Origin: Avena insularis
Lineage: Eukaryota > Streptophyta > Magnoliopsida > Poales > Poaceae
Assembly (NCBI GenBank): GCA_023614405.1
Contig: CM042685.1
Location: 84,930,684 to 84,994,683, forward strand
Direction: 5' to 3'
DNA length: 64,000 nucleotides
The notes beneath the pieces were generated by a model that saw only the letters and a program-made list of their open reading frames with translations, ran no database searches and had not been told where the DNA came from. Below are positions 21,838 to 34,383 of the stretch, one piece after another. How positions within the stretch are numbered: position 1 is the first letter of the stretch; each line of letters opens with the position of its first letter. The position numbers and the translations under genes were made by a program.

Positions 21838-24800
21838 TATAACATCCCAAAAATATTAAACATGGATCATCAATTGCTAATCATCAAAATTAGGGTGAAC
21901 AAAAACTTTCCTATCTAAAAATATGAGAGCATTCATATGTATGTGTATTTAAAATTAGGATTCTTTTGAATTGCCATGGTTCTGTGTTTATTTTCTTGTA
22001 AAATGATTCTTAGGTGAAATAAACATCATCTAAACCATTCCCAGACTTTTCCCAAAGACAAACAACTCAAAATGAACAAATGAAGTGAATGGTCACTTTG
22101 GCCAAATTAACTCTCATACCTACTTTGGCTATTCCAAGCACTCAAAACTTAACAGAAACATTTGTGGATCTTTGCACCCCTTGTTAGTACTCATAATGAG
22201 GTACCAAGGCCCACTTTGTGATCTTCCAAAAACATTCAAATGCTAAGTTCAAATGACAGTTTAAAATTGAATCCATCTCATATGGGAAGATCCCACTATT
22301 TCAAAAACCACTCAAACAAGCTCAATTTTCAAAACTCAAGCACCCACAGAGTATTCAGCACATGCCTAGCACACCCACCAAAAATCTTTTCAAAATTCAA
22401 AAAGAAGTTTCTTGTGGCCATTTCATCAAACACTTGGCAGGCAAATTTAAACCAAATCAAATTCACTGTTTTTAATAGTGTTTTGGCCTAACTTGTTCCC
22501 TCTCTAGCTCACAGCAACCATTTAGTAGATCATCTAGCTTAATTGGAAACCCCTAGGCTCACTGTAAGCTGGCCATTATCATCAATGGTGAGCAAGCCGA
22601 GCACACCTCGCCGACCAACTTGTTCGCCACCGCAGCAGACCACCTCCCCCTCTCTCGCCATGTATGGGAGCTAGCCAGCACTTCACCGCCACCCACTGTT
22701 CCCTCCCCGAGCCAAGGAAAACCATGGACCACCGAGCACGCCCCGCGCCCAGTGCCACTGCAACATGCCGAGCACGCGCCAGAGCACTGCACCCGGCACG
22801 CGCGCACACGCCGCCCCTCGACCGCAGCCCGTGCCCACCGCTTCGCCATGATCCAAGGAACACGCCAGACATCCCCTTTCACCGCCCAATGCCTCACAGC
22901 CACCGCTCGCCGTTGAAGACGCCGCCTTTGCCGCTCAGAGCGCCAGCCTCGCCCGACCGTTTACCACCGCCCCTAAGGCCGCATTTAAGTTCAAGAGCAT
23001 CGCCAGGAGACCGCGCGTCGATCGCCACCCTCAGCCATGCCGCTAGCAGCCCGTAGCCATGTCACCACCGTCGCCTGCCCATCCCTCTCGGTCTTGCCAT
23101 CAAGCCTATAAAAGGAGGACACCCCCAGCCATTTCAAGCACACCATTCCACCCCCCTCACCTTACTGATCGTTCCACCCTCTAGCCGGAGCACGAGGAGC
23201 AGCAGCTCGCCGGAATTGCACCGGAGTAGGCCGCCTCTGGAGGAGAAGGGGTCGCTGATTGCGACCACCCCCGGAGCTGCCTCGACCGTCCCTGAGCTCG
23301 CCGTCGACCACTCGTTCGTTTGCCCGCCTCGCCGTCGTCGCTGGAGCCCTGGTATGCCCCCTATGCACCCCCACTGAGCCGCTAGGGTTCGAGCTCGCCG
23401 GTGACAGGTTCGTCGTCGACGATGATCCCCAGCCGTCGATCTCCCTTCTAATCCAACGACCCACATAGCCCCGTACCGCTTCGCGCGTTATGAGCCGCTG
23501 ACTGGTAGACCCCCCTGTCAGCTGAGCTCACAAGGAGTGACACCGGCCGCCCATTAACCTCTCCTCATGTCCAACCGTTTGAATTTAGATTTTTCTATTT
23601 TAATTCAAACACAGTTCTGTACATAGATTCAAAAATCAACCCAGATCGATTTAGTGAACTAAAATGCATGAAATTAATTTTGTTAGAAAGGTACTGAACT
23701 GCTTAATCCAAGCCCGTTGGATTCAAATCATTTGGATCTATAGATCACCCTTGGTAAAAATAACAAGGCAGAAGCTTTTCTGCATTCAAACATTTTTCAA
23801 AATTTGACCATAATAGCTTTTGAGTTCATTCCAACTCTCAAAAATCACATTTTATCATACCTTTCAGAATATATAAAAACATTTGGGTTTAATTACAGAA
23901 GTAATGCTCAAATAACAAAAGAATGCCACATAGGCATTTCTAGTCACTTTATTTATTTAAAATAAAAAGGTTAAACCTTATTAAATTGTGACACCACTTT
24001 AAATCACATTCCCAAGTCCTAAAATATGTGGTGATGACATGTGTCAACATGATCCCATGTTTGAGTTGGAGAATATTAAATCTTAAGTAGTTTTTTAATG
24101 AGTAGAAATTACTTTTCTCAAATTAAAATAACTAAGACAAATGCTTTAATCTTGTAATGATAGGTGATGATGCTAGATCATCTATAGTACACCTTTGTGT
24201 GATGATTGAAAGTAGTTAAGTATTTTTTTGTGATTGTGTACCTCGTATTTATTTATAGACGCTAGTACCGACCAAGGATACAAGGAGGAAGGAGGATACT
24301 ACGAGGAAGAAGCCGAGGAGAACTTCAACCACTGCTCTGCTCAAGGCAAGCCAATACTTAAGCCCTTGCAAGCTAACACTTGCAACTATGGAAATTAAAT
24401 AACCTATGCAATGCATTAAGAATGCGGTTAGACACATTTGATGATACCCAATCCTAGTTTTACTTGCAAGCTTTATACTTTATTTCTTTATCAAAGCTTT
24501 CTCTTAGCGTTTACATAGTAAATTTTAGATGCTAGAAATATATTTGAAGGTTGCACAAAGAGCATTAAATTTGGCCTAAGTAGATAATCTTGATGTCATC
24601 CCAAGGCATGAGATTGAACTTAGCAAATCCCCACTTGTTTACCACTCCTCATTAGTACTTACCACCACTTGTAGATGCTAGTGCTAAGCATAAAACTTGA
24701 TCAACTTTAGATGGAATACTTGGTGAAACTGGTTATGAAAACCTTAGAATAATGAGTCATTCTACTGAAATGTTTTGACATGTGTTCTCGAACACCAGAT

Positions 24801-25842
24801 GATTTTGATGATGAAAATGTTGAGGCATGAGCCTTAGCCCTTTATAAAACTGATGGTTGTCTGGATGCGATACCATTCCAATTTTATCGTACAACCACAA
24901 TACCCGAAAATTGGGTAGGGCTTGACTGGAAATTTATGTACCTTAGTATGGGTTCCCTCGCGGCCAAGGTCTGAGCTGAGGCTACCTTGTGAAGATTGTC
25001 CACCTGTGAAGTACCCAAGATGACAGTTGGTCATGGTTGGGAGGCCAAACTCATAGGAGAGGTGCCTATACTAGGGTGTGTAATTGAAAGGTTATGATTG
25101 ATTATCCGCATACTGAGTATGGTGAATTCAGGATTTGTTCCTGACGGATGTATCAAATGTTGTGGTGAAAGTGTACAATCTCTGTAGAGTGTCAAACTAT
25201 TCGAATAGCCAAGGTCTGTGGTTATGGATGCTTGGAGTGGCCATACACTGTTCTCCGACGATGTTTTCAAAATGACTTGTGAAATGAATTGAGACTTTGA
25301 CTTGACCACAACAGGGTTGTGATGTGAAATTCAAGTTCCCACTTAGGTGTTATAAAACTTCAACTAGCTTTCTTTGCTTCTGAACTTAGTAGAGGTAAAT
25401 CTAGCTTTTTGCAAAACAACCCTAGAGCCTAGTGTCCTAATTACAAACACCCCTTCACTTGTTAGTATTAGTTTGCGAGTACTTAAAGAGTACTCATGGC
25501 TTTGTCCCTGGCTATTCCCATGGCCAGACTATGAAGAGGAGTATCAGGATGATGGACCGCAGGAAGGTTACGACAACTAGGATCATCTCCCATGGTCGGC
25601 ATTGCCTGTGACCCTGAAGATGGAGCTTCGCCTACGCTATCTTTATTATTACGTTATTCTGCTGCTTGAGTTGTATTAAAAACTGGATCATGAGATCCTT
25701 ATTTGTGTAAGACCTTATGTATAGTTTGTAATGGATGATGTACTGTGATATCCAAATCTGTTATGTCTTGCAAAAATGGTAATCCTGAGATTGCGATGTA
25801 TGGCATAACAGGGATCTGAGATTAAAAATCCGGGTGTTGACA
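21838..25842 (+). repeat. 5' LTR of the Tekay-like element
   Basis: Ends CCGGGTGTTGACA at 25842, three bases before the primer site. Near 24269-24350 and 25491-25580 it carries acidic coding-like stretches shared with the other two copies (see findings). Confidence 0.92.
23107..23115 (+). promoter_or_regulatory. TATA box in the 5' LTR
   Basis: TATAAAAGG within GCCTATAAAAGGAGGAC, downstream of a GC-rich segment. The same box stands at 41828-41836 in the 3' LTR. Transcription from here would leave an unusually long R-U5 of about 2.7 kb. Confidence 0.65.
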
Positions 25843-25845
25843 AGT

Positions 25846-25858
25846 TGGTATCAGAGCC
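25846..25858 (+). promoter_or_regulatory. Primer-binding site, tRNA-iMet type
   Basis: TGGTATCAGAGCC three bases downstream of the LTR end. Confidence 0.9.
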
Positions 25859-26072
25859 ATCCTGACCATAGGAGACCCTAGTTAGGCTGGACGTTGAATC
25901 AAAAACTTAGTTTCAAAACCCAAGGAAGTGAGTATTTACAAAAAAACTTATTCCCATTCTGATCACTTTGATTCTTTCATGAAAATTCATGTTCCTCAAA
26001 AACTCTTGCAAAATACATAAAATTTGACACACTTGATCACTCTACTAACTTACTCATCCTATATTCTTATAG

Positions 26073-26866
26073 ATGGATGTTAAGTACAACAAGTTTTATC
26101 AGTCGGGGAATGGAGGAGACCTCATCTTTGAGCGTGACTTGGACCAACTTTCGGAACTTCTGGAGCGTCCGCACCCCGAGTTCTTCGGAGCTCAGCTCAA
26201 TGATCAAGGAGGAGAAGATCTGCAGTGGCTAGTTGTTGCAAGTCTCAGAGGAAAGATTGAACATCCCACTACAGAGGGAATTCAGTTTACCTTAAGAGAG
26301 AACAACTGGCTAGATGGACTTGCCAGGGCCATGCAGGAAGCTCTTGCCCGTCTATGCAGGCAGATATCAATCAGATCAAGGGTACCCGTTTTGAGTTTTA
26401 CCCAAGGCGTGATGCTATGAGACAGCCACTGGAAGCCCCATACCACCACGAGCTGAAGACTCAGTTGGACCACCTTAGCTTCATGATGTATGATCGTCAG
26501 CAGGAACTGGACAATGCCCGTGACTACTCCAACCACAAGTCCGCCATCATCAAGACGAAGGATCAGACCATCGCCATGCTAGTAAAGGATCGCAAGTCTC
26601 GTCGCCGTCATCTCGACAAGAAAGAGCGCATCATTGCCCGTCTTCGCCATAGTATCACGGATTTGGAGGAGACCATCCACGAGAGAGACATGCAGTTGGA
26701 GGAAAGGGAGAATGCCGGAGAAGATCTTCGTGGAGACCCCTACTCCTATCTCAGCAATGATGATGACTTTCTGGAAGATCAGACCATGGACTTCTTCACA
26801 GATGAGGAGGATTTCGCCTTCATCGATGACGATGAGGATGATGATTACATCGACTCCGAGGAGTAG
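26073..26866 (+). pseudogene. Extra ORF between 5' LTR and gag: coiled coil with acidic tail (frameshifted)
   Basis: I do not recognise this protein. The frame opens MDVKYNKFYQSGNGGDLIF about 230 bases after the primer site and is open to 26420; the similarity in style passes to a second frame near 26354 (MQADINQIKGTRFEFYPRR), best explained by one lost base at GTCTATGCAGG. The second part has a charged helical stretch rich in Lys/Arg/Glu (DRKSRRRHLDKKERIIARLR) and an acidic tail (DEEDFAFIDDDEDDDYIDSE) ending TAG at 26864-26866. It precedes gag by about 240 bases. It may be an accessory protein of the element or a captured gene piece. Confidence 0.7.
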
Positions 26867-27105
26867 TAGCACCCAAGCACTAGCATTAGTGAGCTGTATT
26901 AGGTCCCACAGTATCGTAGTTTCCAGAATGGTTCTTAAAACCATCTGTTTTCCTTTGTTGTGGTGTGTGTTGTATCGTGTGCTATGAATGAATGAATGAA
27001 AAGCAAGTTGCTAGAAAATCCGAGTCAAACTTTTTTAAAAAACTTTTCAAAGTCCCTGAACCTTAGAAATTTCCCTCTTTTCTCATGATCTATCTCAATG
27101 TTCAG

Positions 27106-28290
27106 ATGCCTCGCGGAGGAAGTGGTTCATCCCCGGACCCGATGTTGCAAATCCTGCAAATGTTGGTTTCTGACCGCGGAGCTAAAAGAGCTGAACGTCA
27201 AGCCAACTTAGCCACCCTTCAGCAGATATCTCAGCTGGCCCACAACAATCAAGGCCAAGGAAATCAGGACAACCATGGATCTATGCTCAAGAATTTCCAG
27301 AACACCAACCCACCTATTTTCACTAAGTCGGAAGAGCCCCTAGATGCAGATGATTGGCTGCAAACCATGGAAAACAACCTGGAAGTCGCCGGAGTGGAAG
27401 CTAACGAGAAAGTTCTGTTCGCCACCCACTATCTAGTCAGAGATGCAAGAGCATGGTGGAACAGTGTTCGTGCAATGACCGGAGGGCAGATGATGACCTG
27501 GGAGGAATTCAAGGTCAAGTTCAGTAGAACCCATGTGCCACCGGGTTTAATCAAGAGGATGAGAGATGAATTCAGAGAACTGAAGCAAGGAAGGATGACC
27601 GTAGTGGAATACCGTGACAAATTCTTGTCATTAGCTAGGTATGTCCCGGATGAGATCGACACTGAAGCCAAGAAGAAAGAAATATTCTTGAATGGTCTGC
27701 ACGATGAGATGTAGACGGTGTTGGTCAATATCCCCTTTGCGGATATTGAAGCCCTCGTCGACTCTGCCATTGATATGGAAGGAAAGATCAACCAGGCCAA
27801 TGAGAACCGCAAGCGCCGCATGATGCATCAGCAAGGAACCCATCATACACCAAAGTATCGCCCCAACCCATCTCCAGGATTTGCCCCGAGAACCAACAGA
27901 CCCCCGATGAACCGTCCGACCTATCCCAACCGTGGAAACCCAAGGCCCGGAGGAAATCACAACAACGCCAGCAACTCTGGCAATTTCAACCGTGCACCAC
28001 CCAAGTTCAACAACAACAATTCTACCGCCAACACCAACACTGCCCCAAGGACTGGAAGCAATGTTGTTCCTGTTGCAGCAAAGTACAAGTCGCAAGTGAC
28101 TTGTTATGACTATGGAAATAAGGGTCACTACTCCAATGAGTGTCCCAAGAAGAATGCCGCAGCCCCCAATGCAAATGCCCCAGCCAAGAAAGAAGCCGTG
28201 TTCAACTCGAAGAAGGTTTGCCCTGTGGAACTCGCCAACCGCAACGGCCCTTTTTCTCATGCATGTCAAGAAGCCCAGAAGCACCGATGT
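27106..28290 (+). pseudogene. gag (Tekay-like element), one nonsense codon
   Basis: The start is taken at MPRGGSGSSPDP. The Retrotrans_gag domain shows DARAWWNSVRAMTGG, WEEFKVKFSRTHVP and MTVVEYRDKFLSLARYVPDE. A TAG at 27712-27714 interrupts the same frame (GLHDEM then TVLVNIPFADIEALV), probably from CAG. A basic Asn/Pro-rich linker leads to a zinc knuckle CYDYGNKGHYSNEC near 28099, in which the second cysteine is tyrosine, so zinc binding and RNA packaging would be impaired. Confidence 0.88.
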
Positions 28291-28683
28291 CATGATGGGT
28301 ATGTTTTCGTTAATTCAGTACTTGCTAGAGTGTTGTTTGATTCTCGTGCATCGCACTCATTTGTCATCAAGAATTTGCATGCACTAGTAAGATTCAACCA
28401 ACCAAATCAAGCATGTTATGATTGTTCAAATCCTGCTCAACCCCAAAGCTAGGAAAATTTGCAAAGTCATTCCTATATGAATCCATGGCATAGATTTTAT
28501 GCTAATCTGATAGTACTCGGAACTAAAGGTTTGGAAGTAGTACTAGGAATGGATTGGATGTCCAAACATAAAGGATTAATTGACTGTGCCAAGAAAGCCA
28601 TAACCATACCAGTACAACTGGAATATCAGTCGAGCATGTATCTGAAACCTTACCTCGTCAATTCAAGTGCAACAAGAGTATAG
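28291..28683 (+). pseudogene. Aspartic protease (Tekay-like element), active site altered
   Basis: The frame after the knuckle reaches ARVLFDSRASHSFVI, where related elements read FDSGASHSF: the catalytic D-S-G has become D-S-R. A TAG near 28450 ends the first frame; the second piece (from 28459) carries [19 protein letters not shown], the C-terminal protease block, and ends at 28681-28683. Confidence 0.82.
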
Positions 28684-28685
28684 CC

Positions 28686-29654
28686 CAACCTACCATTGAC
28701 CAAGTCTGGATAGTCTATGAATACCCCGATGTATTTCCAGATGTTTTGCCCGGTATGCCCACAGATCGGGACATCGAGTTTATCATTGAACTAATCCCTG
28801 GAACAGGACCCATAGCCCAGAGACCATATAGTATGAACCCGTATGACCAAGCAGAACTAAAGAAGCAACTGGATGCCATGCTGGAAATTGGATTGATTCA
28901 ACCAAGTGCGTCACCATGGAGATCACCTGTCTTGTTCATGGACAAGAAAGATGGAGGTAACCATTTGTGTACGGATTATCGGAAGTTGAATGATGTCACT
29001 GTTAAGAACAAGTACCCATTGACCAAGATAGAAGATCTGTTTGACTAGTTGACTGGTGCCAAAATGTTTTCTAAGATTGATCTTAGAAATGGCTATCATC
29101 AACTCAAGATTCGCGTAGAGGATATTCCAAAGACTGCCTTTACCACCGGATATGGATTATACGAGTATACTGTCATGTCTTTTGGATTAACCAATGCCCC
29201 CGCTTATTTCATGAATCTCATGAATAAGATTTTTATGGACTTCCTGGATAAGTTTGTCGTTGTTTTCATCGATGACATTCTGATTTATTCCAAATCAGAA
29301 GAAGAACATGAGCTACACCTAAGGACCATTCTTGGAACCCTTAGAGAGCATCAGCTATATGCCAAGTTTAGCAAATGTGAATGCTGGTTACAGGAGGTAG
29401 GATTCCTCGGCCACATTGTATCAGCCGGAGGAATTGCCGTTGACCCTGCAAAGGTGAAAGATGTCGAAAATTGGCAATCCCCAACCACTCAAACCCAAGT
29501 TCGTGCATTTCTCGGATTGGCGGGATACTACCGCAAGTTCATAGAAGGATTCTCGAGTATCTCCAGACCCATGACCCAATTGCTGAAGAAGGACAAGAAG
29601 TTTGAATGGACGGAAAATGTGAAGCAAGTTTTCAAGAACTCAAGAGAAGATTGA
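28686..29654 (+). pseudogene. Reverse transcriptase (Tekay-like element), one nonsense codon
   Basis: Motifs: [103 protein letters not shown] (catalytic DD), [13 protein letters not shown] and [12 protein letters not shown]. The TAG at 29046-29048 sits between LFD and LTGAK, where related elements have Gln. The frame shifts near 29606 into the RNase H. Confidence 0.9.
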
Positions 29655-30112
29655 TTTCAGCCCCAATCTTAATCATGCCGGATATCACGAAGCCCTTTGA
29701 CGTGTATTGTGACGCATCCAAGATCGGTCTCAGATGTGTGATAATGCAAGAAGGCAAAGTTATATCCTATCTATCCCGACAACTGAAGCAACATGAACAA
29801 AACTATCCAACCCATGACCTCGAGCTCGCAGCCGTAGTTCTAGCCCTAAAGACATGGAGGCATTACCTGATGGAAAACCGTTGTGAGATTTATTCTGATC
29901 ACAAGAGCCTGAAGTATATATTCACTCAGAAGGAGCTGAATATGAGACAGAGAAGATGGATTGAGCTCATCAAGGATTACGACCTGGACATTCACTATCA
30001 CCCCGGTAAAGCCAACGTGGTAGCAGATGCCCTTAGCAGATTGTCGTGCCGCTTGAACTCCATTATTTTGAAGGAGCAACCAAGCCTGCACAAAGAAATG
30101 GAGGATTTCTGA
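29606..30112 (+). pseudogene. RNase H (Tekay-like element)
   Basis: [17 protein letters not shown] (Asp), [18 protein letters not shown] (Glu), [14 protein letters not shown] (Asp) and [13 protein letters not shown]. Frame differs from the RT by a shift near 29606; the domain itself is open. Confidence 0.88.
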
Positions 30113-30162
30113 ATGGAATTAGTGAGTGAAGGATTTTTGGCTAGCATAGAACTTTAACCACT

Positions 30163-30555
30163 TTGATCAGCCAGATCACAGAGGCGCAGAAAGGGAATGC
30201 TAGTATCGATGGAATCAAGCGTCGTATCGGTATAGGCAAAGTACCCAGATTTACCGAAGATGAAGAAGGAGTTCTGTGGTACAAAGGACGTCTTTGTGTA
30301 CCAGCAGATTTAGAGTTAAAAGAAGTTATTCTGAAGGAAGCTCATGATACCCTTTATTCTATCCACTCCGGAGGAACGAAGATGTATCAGGATTTGAAGG
30401 AACAATTGTGGTGGCATAAGATGAAGAGAGAAATCGGAAGCTATATCGCCAAGTGTGATATCTGTCAGAGAGTCAAGGAGGGACATCAAAGACCGGCAGG
30501 ATTGTTGCAACCATTGTAGATTCCGAAATGGAAATGGGATTCCGTTGGAATGGAC
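30163..30555 (+). pseudogene. Integrase N-terminal HHCC region (Tekay-like element), interrupted
   Basis: EAHDTLYSIHSGGTKMYQDL supplies the two His and YIAKCDICQRVK the two Cys of the zinc-binding domain. A TAG at 30517-30519 (LLQPL then IPKWKWDSVGMD) is in frame with continuing similarity. The frame meets the Angela-type LTR at 30556; the duplicated TGGAC encodes part of the MD at the start of the catalytic core. Confidence 0.88.
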
Positions 30556-32450
30556 TGTAGGGTTTCGTAGCATGGAAAACAAAAATTTTCTACCGCATAC
30601 AAACAAACAAGCCAAGATCTATATACTAGATTGTAGCAACGAGTCGATAGAATAACTCACCCTCGAAGATTCCAAAGTGTTTAACGAGAGCGGATTCTCG
30701 TGGGTGATGTAGTCGTACTCTTTCCGATCTCAAGATCGCGTAGACGATCCTTCCGGCTAAGTGCTCCGCAGCGCTCCCGCAGTCGGTCACACGTTCGGTA
30801 CTCGACGAAGACCTTCCTCTCCCTTGTTCCAGCAGGCAGCGGAGGTTGTAGCACTCTCCTCACAATTCCGGCAGCACAACGGCGTGGTACCAGAAGTAGA
30901 GGGGAGATCTCGCAGGGCTTCGCCTTAAGCCGGAGCGAGTATGGCGGAGTATGAGAGAGTCCCTCGGTGTTCTAGGGTTTAGACACACCAAGGAGGGGGC
31001 AAGCCGGCGGCTAGGGATTAGCTAGACGGCGGCTAGGGTTTGCCCTAGGCGGGCGGCTATGGAGGCGCAAGGCTTGGGGCTAGGGTTTAGAGGAGAGGAT
31101 CTGTGTGTCTCTAGGAGGGAGCCCTGCCTCCTTATATAGGTGGAGGGGCCGGCCAAGGAGGGAGAGGAGTCCCTCCCCAACTCGGCTTGGGTGGTGCGCC
31201 GTTGGAGGAGGAACTCTCCCCAACTCGGTTTCCCACTCCTCCTCTTTCCAAAATCGCCGTTTGACTTTCAAACTAGCCGTTTGACTTTTCAAACTAGGAT
31301 TTGAATAAACCCTCTATTTTGATCAGCGATGACACCGAGTACATGATGCAATCATATCAACTTGATATAACACATTCATGTACCCTCCCCCCGGAGTGCC
31401 GGACATTCCGGAACCTTCTAGAACATTCCCGATGAAAACACCGGAACCATTCCCCAACTTCGAAACGGGACTTTCCTTATATGAATCTTATTCTCCGGAC
31501 CATTCCGGATCTCCTCGTGATATCCCGAATCCCATTCGAGACCAACAACATTCGTCTCTTTCTCATCATTCCATAACTACTCAAACAACGTCGAATCCTT
31601 AAGTGTGTCTCCCTACGGTTCATGAATTATGCGGACATGATCGAGACACTTCTCCGAACAATAACCAATAGAGGAATCTGGAAATTCATATGGCTCCCAC
31701 ATATTTCTAGAATTACTTTGCGATCGAATGAACCACTTACATACGATATCAATTTCCCTTTGTCTCACGATAGTTTACTTATCCGAGGTTATGATCACAA
31801 GATCTCGCATACCTAGTTCAACCTCGTTACCGATAAGTACTCTTTTCTCGCTCCTGATATGTGATCCCTTGTGAGCCAGTCACATGCTTGCAAGCTAATT
31901 GGATGACATTTCACCGAGAGGGCCCAGAGTATATCTATCCGTCATATGGATGGACAAATCCCACTCTTGATCCATGTGTTTCAACCAATACTTTCCGAAC
32001 ACTCAATGCCACCTTTATAGCCACCCAGTTACGGTGTGGTGTTTGATGTCATCAAAGCATCCATCCGGTAAAGGTGATATGCATGATCTCATGGTCGAAG
32101 GAATTAGATTACTATGTATCAGAAAGCATATAGCAATTGAACTATTAAAATGACTTGATCTTTATGCTACGCTTATCTATAGGAGTATGTCCACCATATC
32201 ATTCTCCTAACGATATGATCTTGTTGTTAATAACATCTCAATGTTCATGATAGGGAAACCACAATCATCTATTAACCAACAAGCTAGTATTATATAGAGG
32301 CTTTACTAGGGACTTCAAATTAAGTTTACAAATCACACAAGTATTAATGTTTCCTTGTTAATACTATTATAGCATGAATGTAAACATTTATCATAAACAC
32401 AAAGATATAATAATAACTACATTTATTATTGCCTCTAGGGCATATCTCCA
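30556..32450 (-). repeat. 3' LTR of the Angela-type element
   Basis: Plus strand TGTAGGGTTTCGTAGCATGG...GGCATATCTCCA. The outer TGTT of the minus-strand start is shortened, so the end reads TGGAGATATGCC next to the polypurine tract. Confidence 0.9.
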
Positions 32451-32462
32451 GCCTCCCACTTG
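32451..32462 (-). promoter_or_regulatory. Polypurine tract of the Angela-type element
   Basis: The minus strand reads CAAGTGGGAGGC directly before the LTR. Confidence 0.7.
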
Positions 32463-32484
32463 CACTAGAGTCATCTAATCTAGA

Positions 32485-33084
32485 TTACATGGTAATATAC
32501 CGAACACCCATGGCAGTTTGGTGCTGGTCATGTTTTGCCCTCGGGAGAGGTTTAGTCAACGGATCCGCCACATTCAGATCTGTGTGTACTTTGTAAATCT
32601 TTATATCCCCATCTTGGATATGTTCTCGAATAGCGAGAAAACGTAGCTTGATGTGCTTCAGCTTCATGTGTGACCTTGGTTCTTGCGCATTGGCTATGTC
32701 GCCCATGTTATCACAGTAGATAGACATTGGGTCCAGCGCACTAGGAACCACACCCAGCTCTGTAATGAACACTTTCATCCATATCGCTTCTTGTGAAGCC
32801 TCCGAAGCAGCCATGTATTCCGATTCAGTTGAAGATCTCGCCACAACGCTTTGCTTTGCACTCCTCCAGCTAACTGCTGCACCATTCAAAATAAATACGT
32901 ATCCAGATTGTGATTTAGAATCATCCGGATCAGTGTTCCAATTAGCATCGGTGTAACCATTAACAACGAGCTGTTCATCACCTCCATAAGAAAGAACCAT
33001 ATCCTTAGTTCTTCTCAAGTACTTAAGGATGTTTTTATCACTGTCCAATGATCCACTCGATCACTTTGATATCTGCTAGTTAAA
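32485..33084 (-). pseudogene. RNase H (Angela-type element)
   Basis: GYTDANWNTDPDDSKSQSGY (first Asp), VARSSTESEYMAASEA (Glu), MSIYCDNMGDIANA (Asp), then HIKLRFLAIREHIQ and NVADPLTKPLPRAKHD, the usual Copia C-terminus. The domain is open from 33048 to 32485; the link to the RT is out of frame. Confidence 0.88.
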
Positions 33085-34100
33085 CTAACAAAGATATGCA
33101 ATGTCGGGTCTAGTACATAGCATGGCATACATTAGAGATCCTATGGCTGAGGCATAGGGAGTCTTACTCATCCTTTCTCTATCTTCTGCCGATGTCGGAC
33201 TTTGAGTTTTACTCAAGGTCGTATTGGGCAACATGGGCAAGAACCCTTTCTTGCTATCTTCCATTCCAAATCTCTTTAGAACTTTGTCCAAATATGTACT
33301 TTGTGACAATGATATTTGGCGTTTCGATCTATCTCTATAAATCTTTATGCCTAATATGTAAGCTGCTTTGCCAAGATCTTTCATTGAAAAACTATTATTC
33401 AAATATTCCTTGACACTATTAAGAAGGTCTACATCATTCCCAATCAACAATATGTCATCTACATATAGTATTAAGAATGCTACAGAGCTCCCACTCACTT
33501 TCTTGTAAATACAAGCTTCTCCATAAGTTTGTATAAAACCAAAACTTTTGATCACCTTATCAAAACGTTGATTCCAACTTCGGGATGCTTGCTTCAATCC
33601 ATAGATAGATCGTTGAAGTTTGCATACCTTCTTAGCATCTTTAGGATCGACAAAACCTTTGGGTTGCATCATATACAACTCTTCATCAATGTCTCCATTG
33701 AGGAATGCTGTTTTGACATCCATCTGCCATATCTCATAATCATAATATGCAGCGATTGCTAACATAATCCTCACAGACTTTAGCTTCGCATCGTGAGAAA
33801 GTCTCATCATAGTCAACTCCTTGAATTTGTCGAAACCCTTTATGCACAAGTCGAGCTTTATAGACAGAATATTACCATCAAGATCTGCTTTCTTCTTGAA
33901 TATCCATTTGTTCTCGATGACCTTCCGCCATCCGTAAGTCCACCAAAGTCCATACTTGGTTTTCGACATGGATCCAATCTTGGATTTCATGGCTTCTTGC
34001 CATTTATTGAATCTGGGCTCATCATCGCTTCCTCATATGTCTCGTGGTCATCGGTGTTGTCCACCAACATGACACTCATAACAGATCATACCAACTGGAG
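33085..34100 (-). pseudogene. Reverse transcriptase (Angela-type element)
   Basis: ENKWIFKKKADLDGNI, EIWQMDVKTAFLNGDIDEEL (first Asp), YGLKQASRSWNQRFD, FLILYVDDILLIGND (catalytic YVDD), AAYILGIKIYRDRS and CTRPDIAYL. The open frame is 33990-33085. The upstream part (to about 34100) carries the pol linker in another frame. Confidence 0.9.
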
Positions 34101-34383
34101 TGGTACGAGTTCTCGTTGACTGCGAGGCTCAGAGCAACTTCAACCAAGTTGCATGATCATCATCATTAGCTTCCTCTCTTATTGGTGTAGGCACCACAGA
34201 ACTTCTTCCGTGTCAGTGCTACTCGCAACTTCGAGAGAAGGTTCGACAACCTCGTGAAGTTCTACTTTCCTTCCAAATACTTCTTTCGAGAGAAATTCCT
34301 TCTAGAAAGGATCCATTCTTGGCAACGAAGATTTTGCCTTCGGATCTATGATAGAAGGTATACCCAATAGTTTCCTTCGTATC

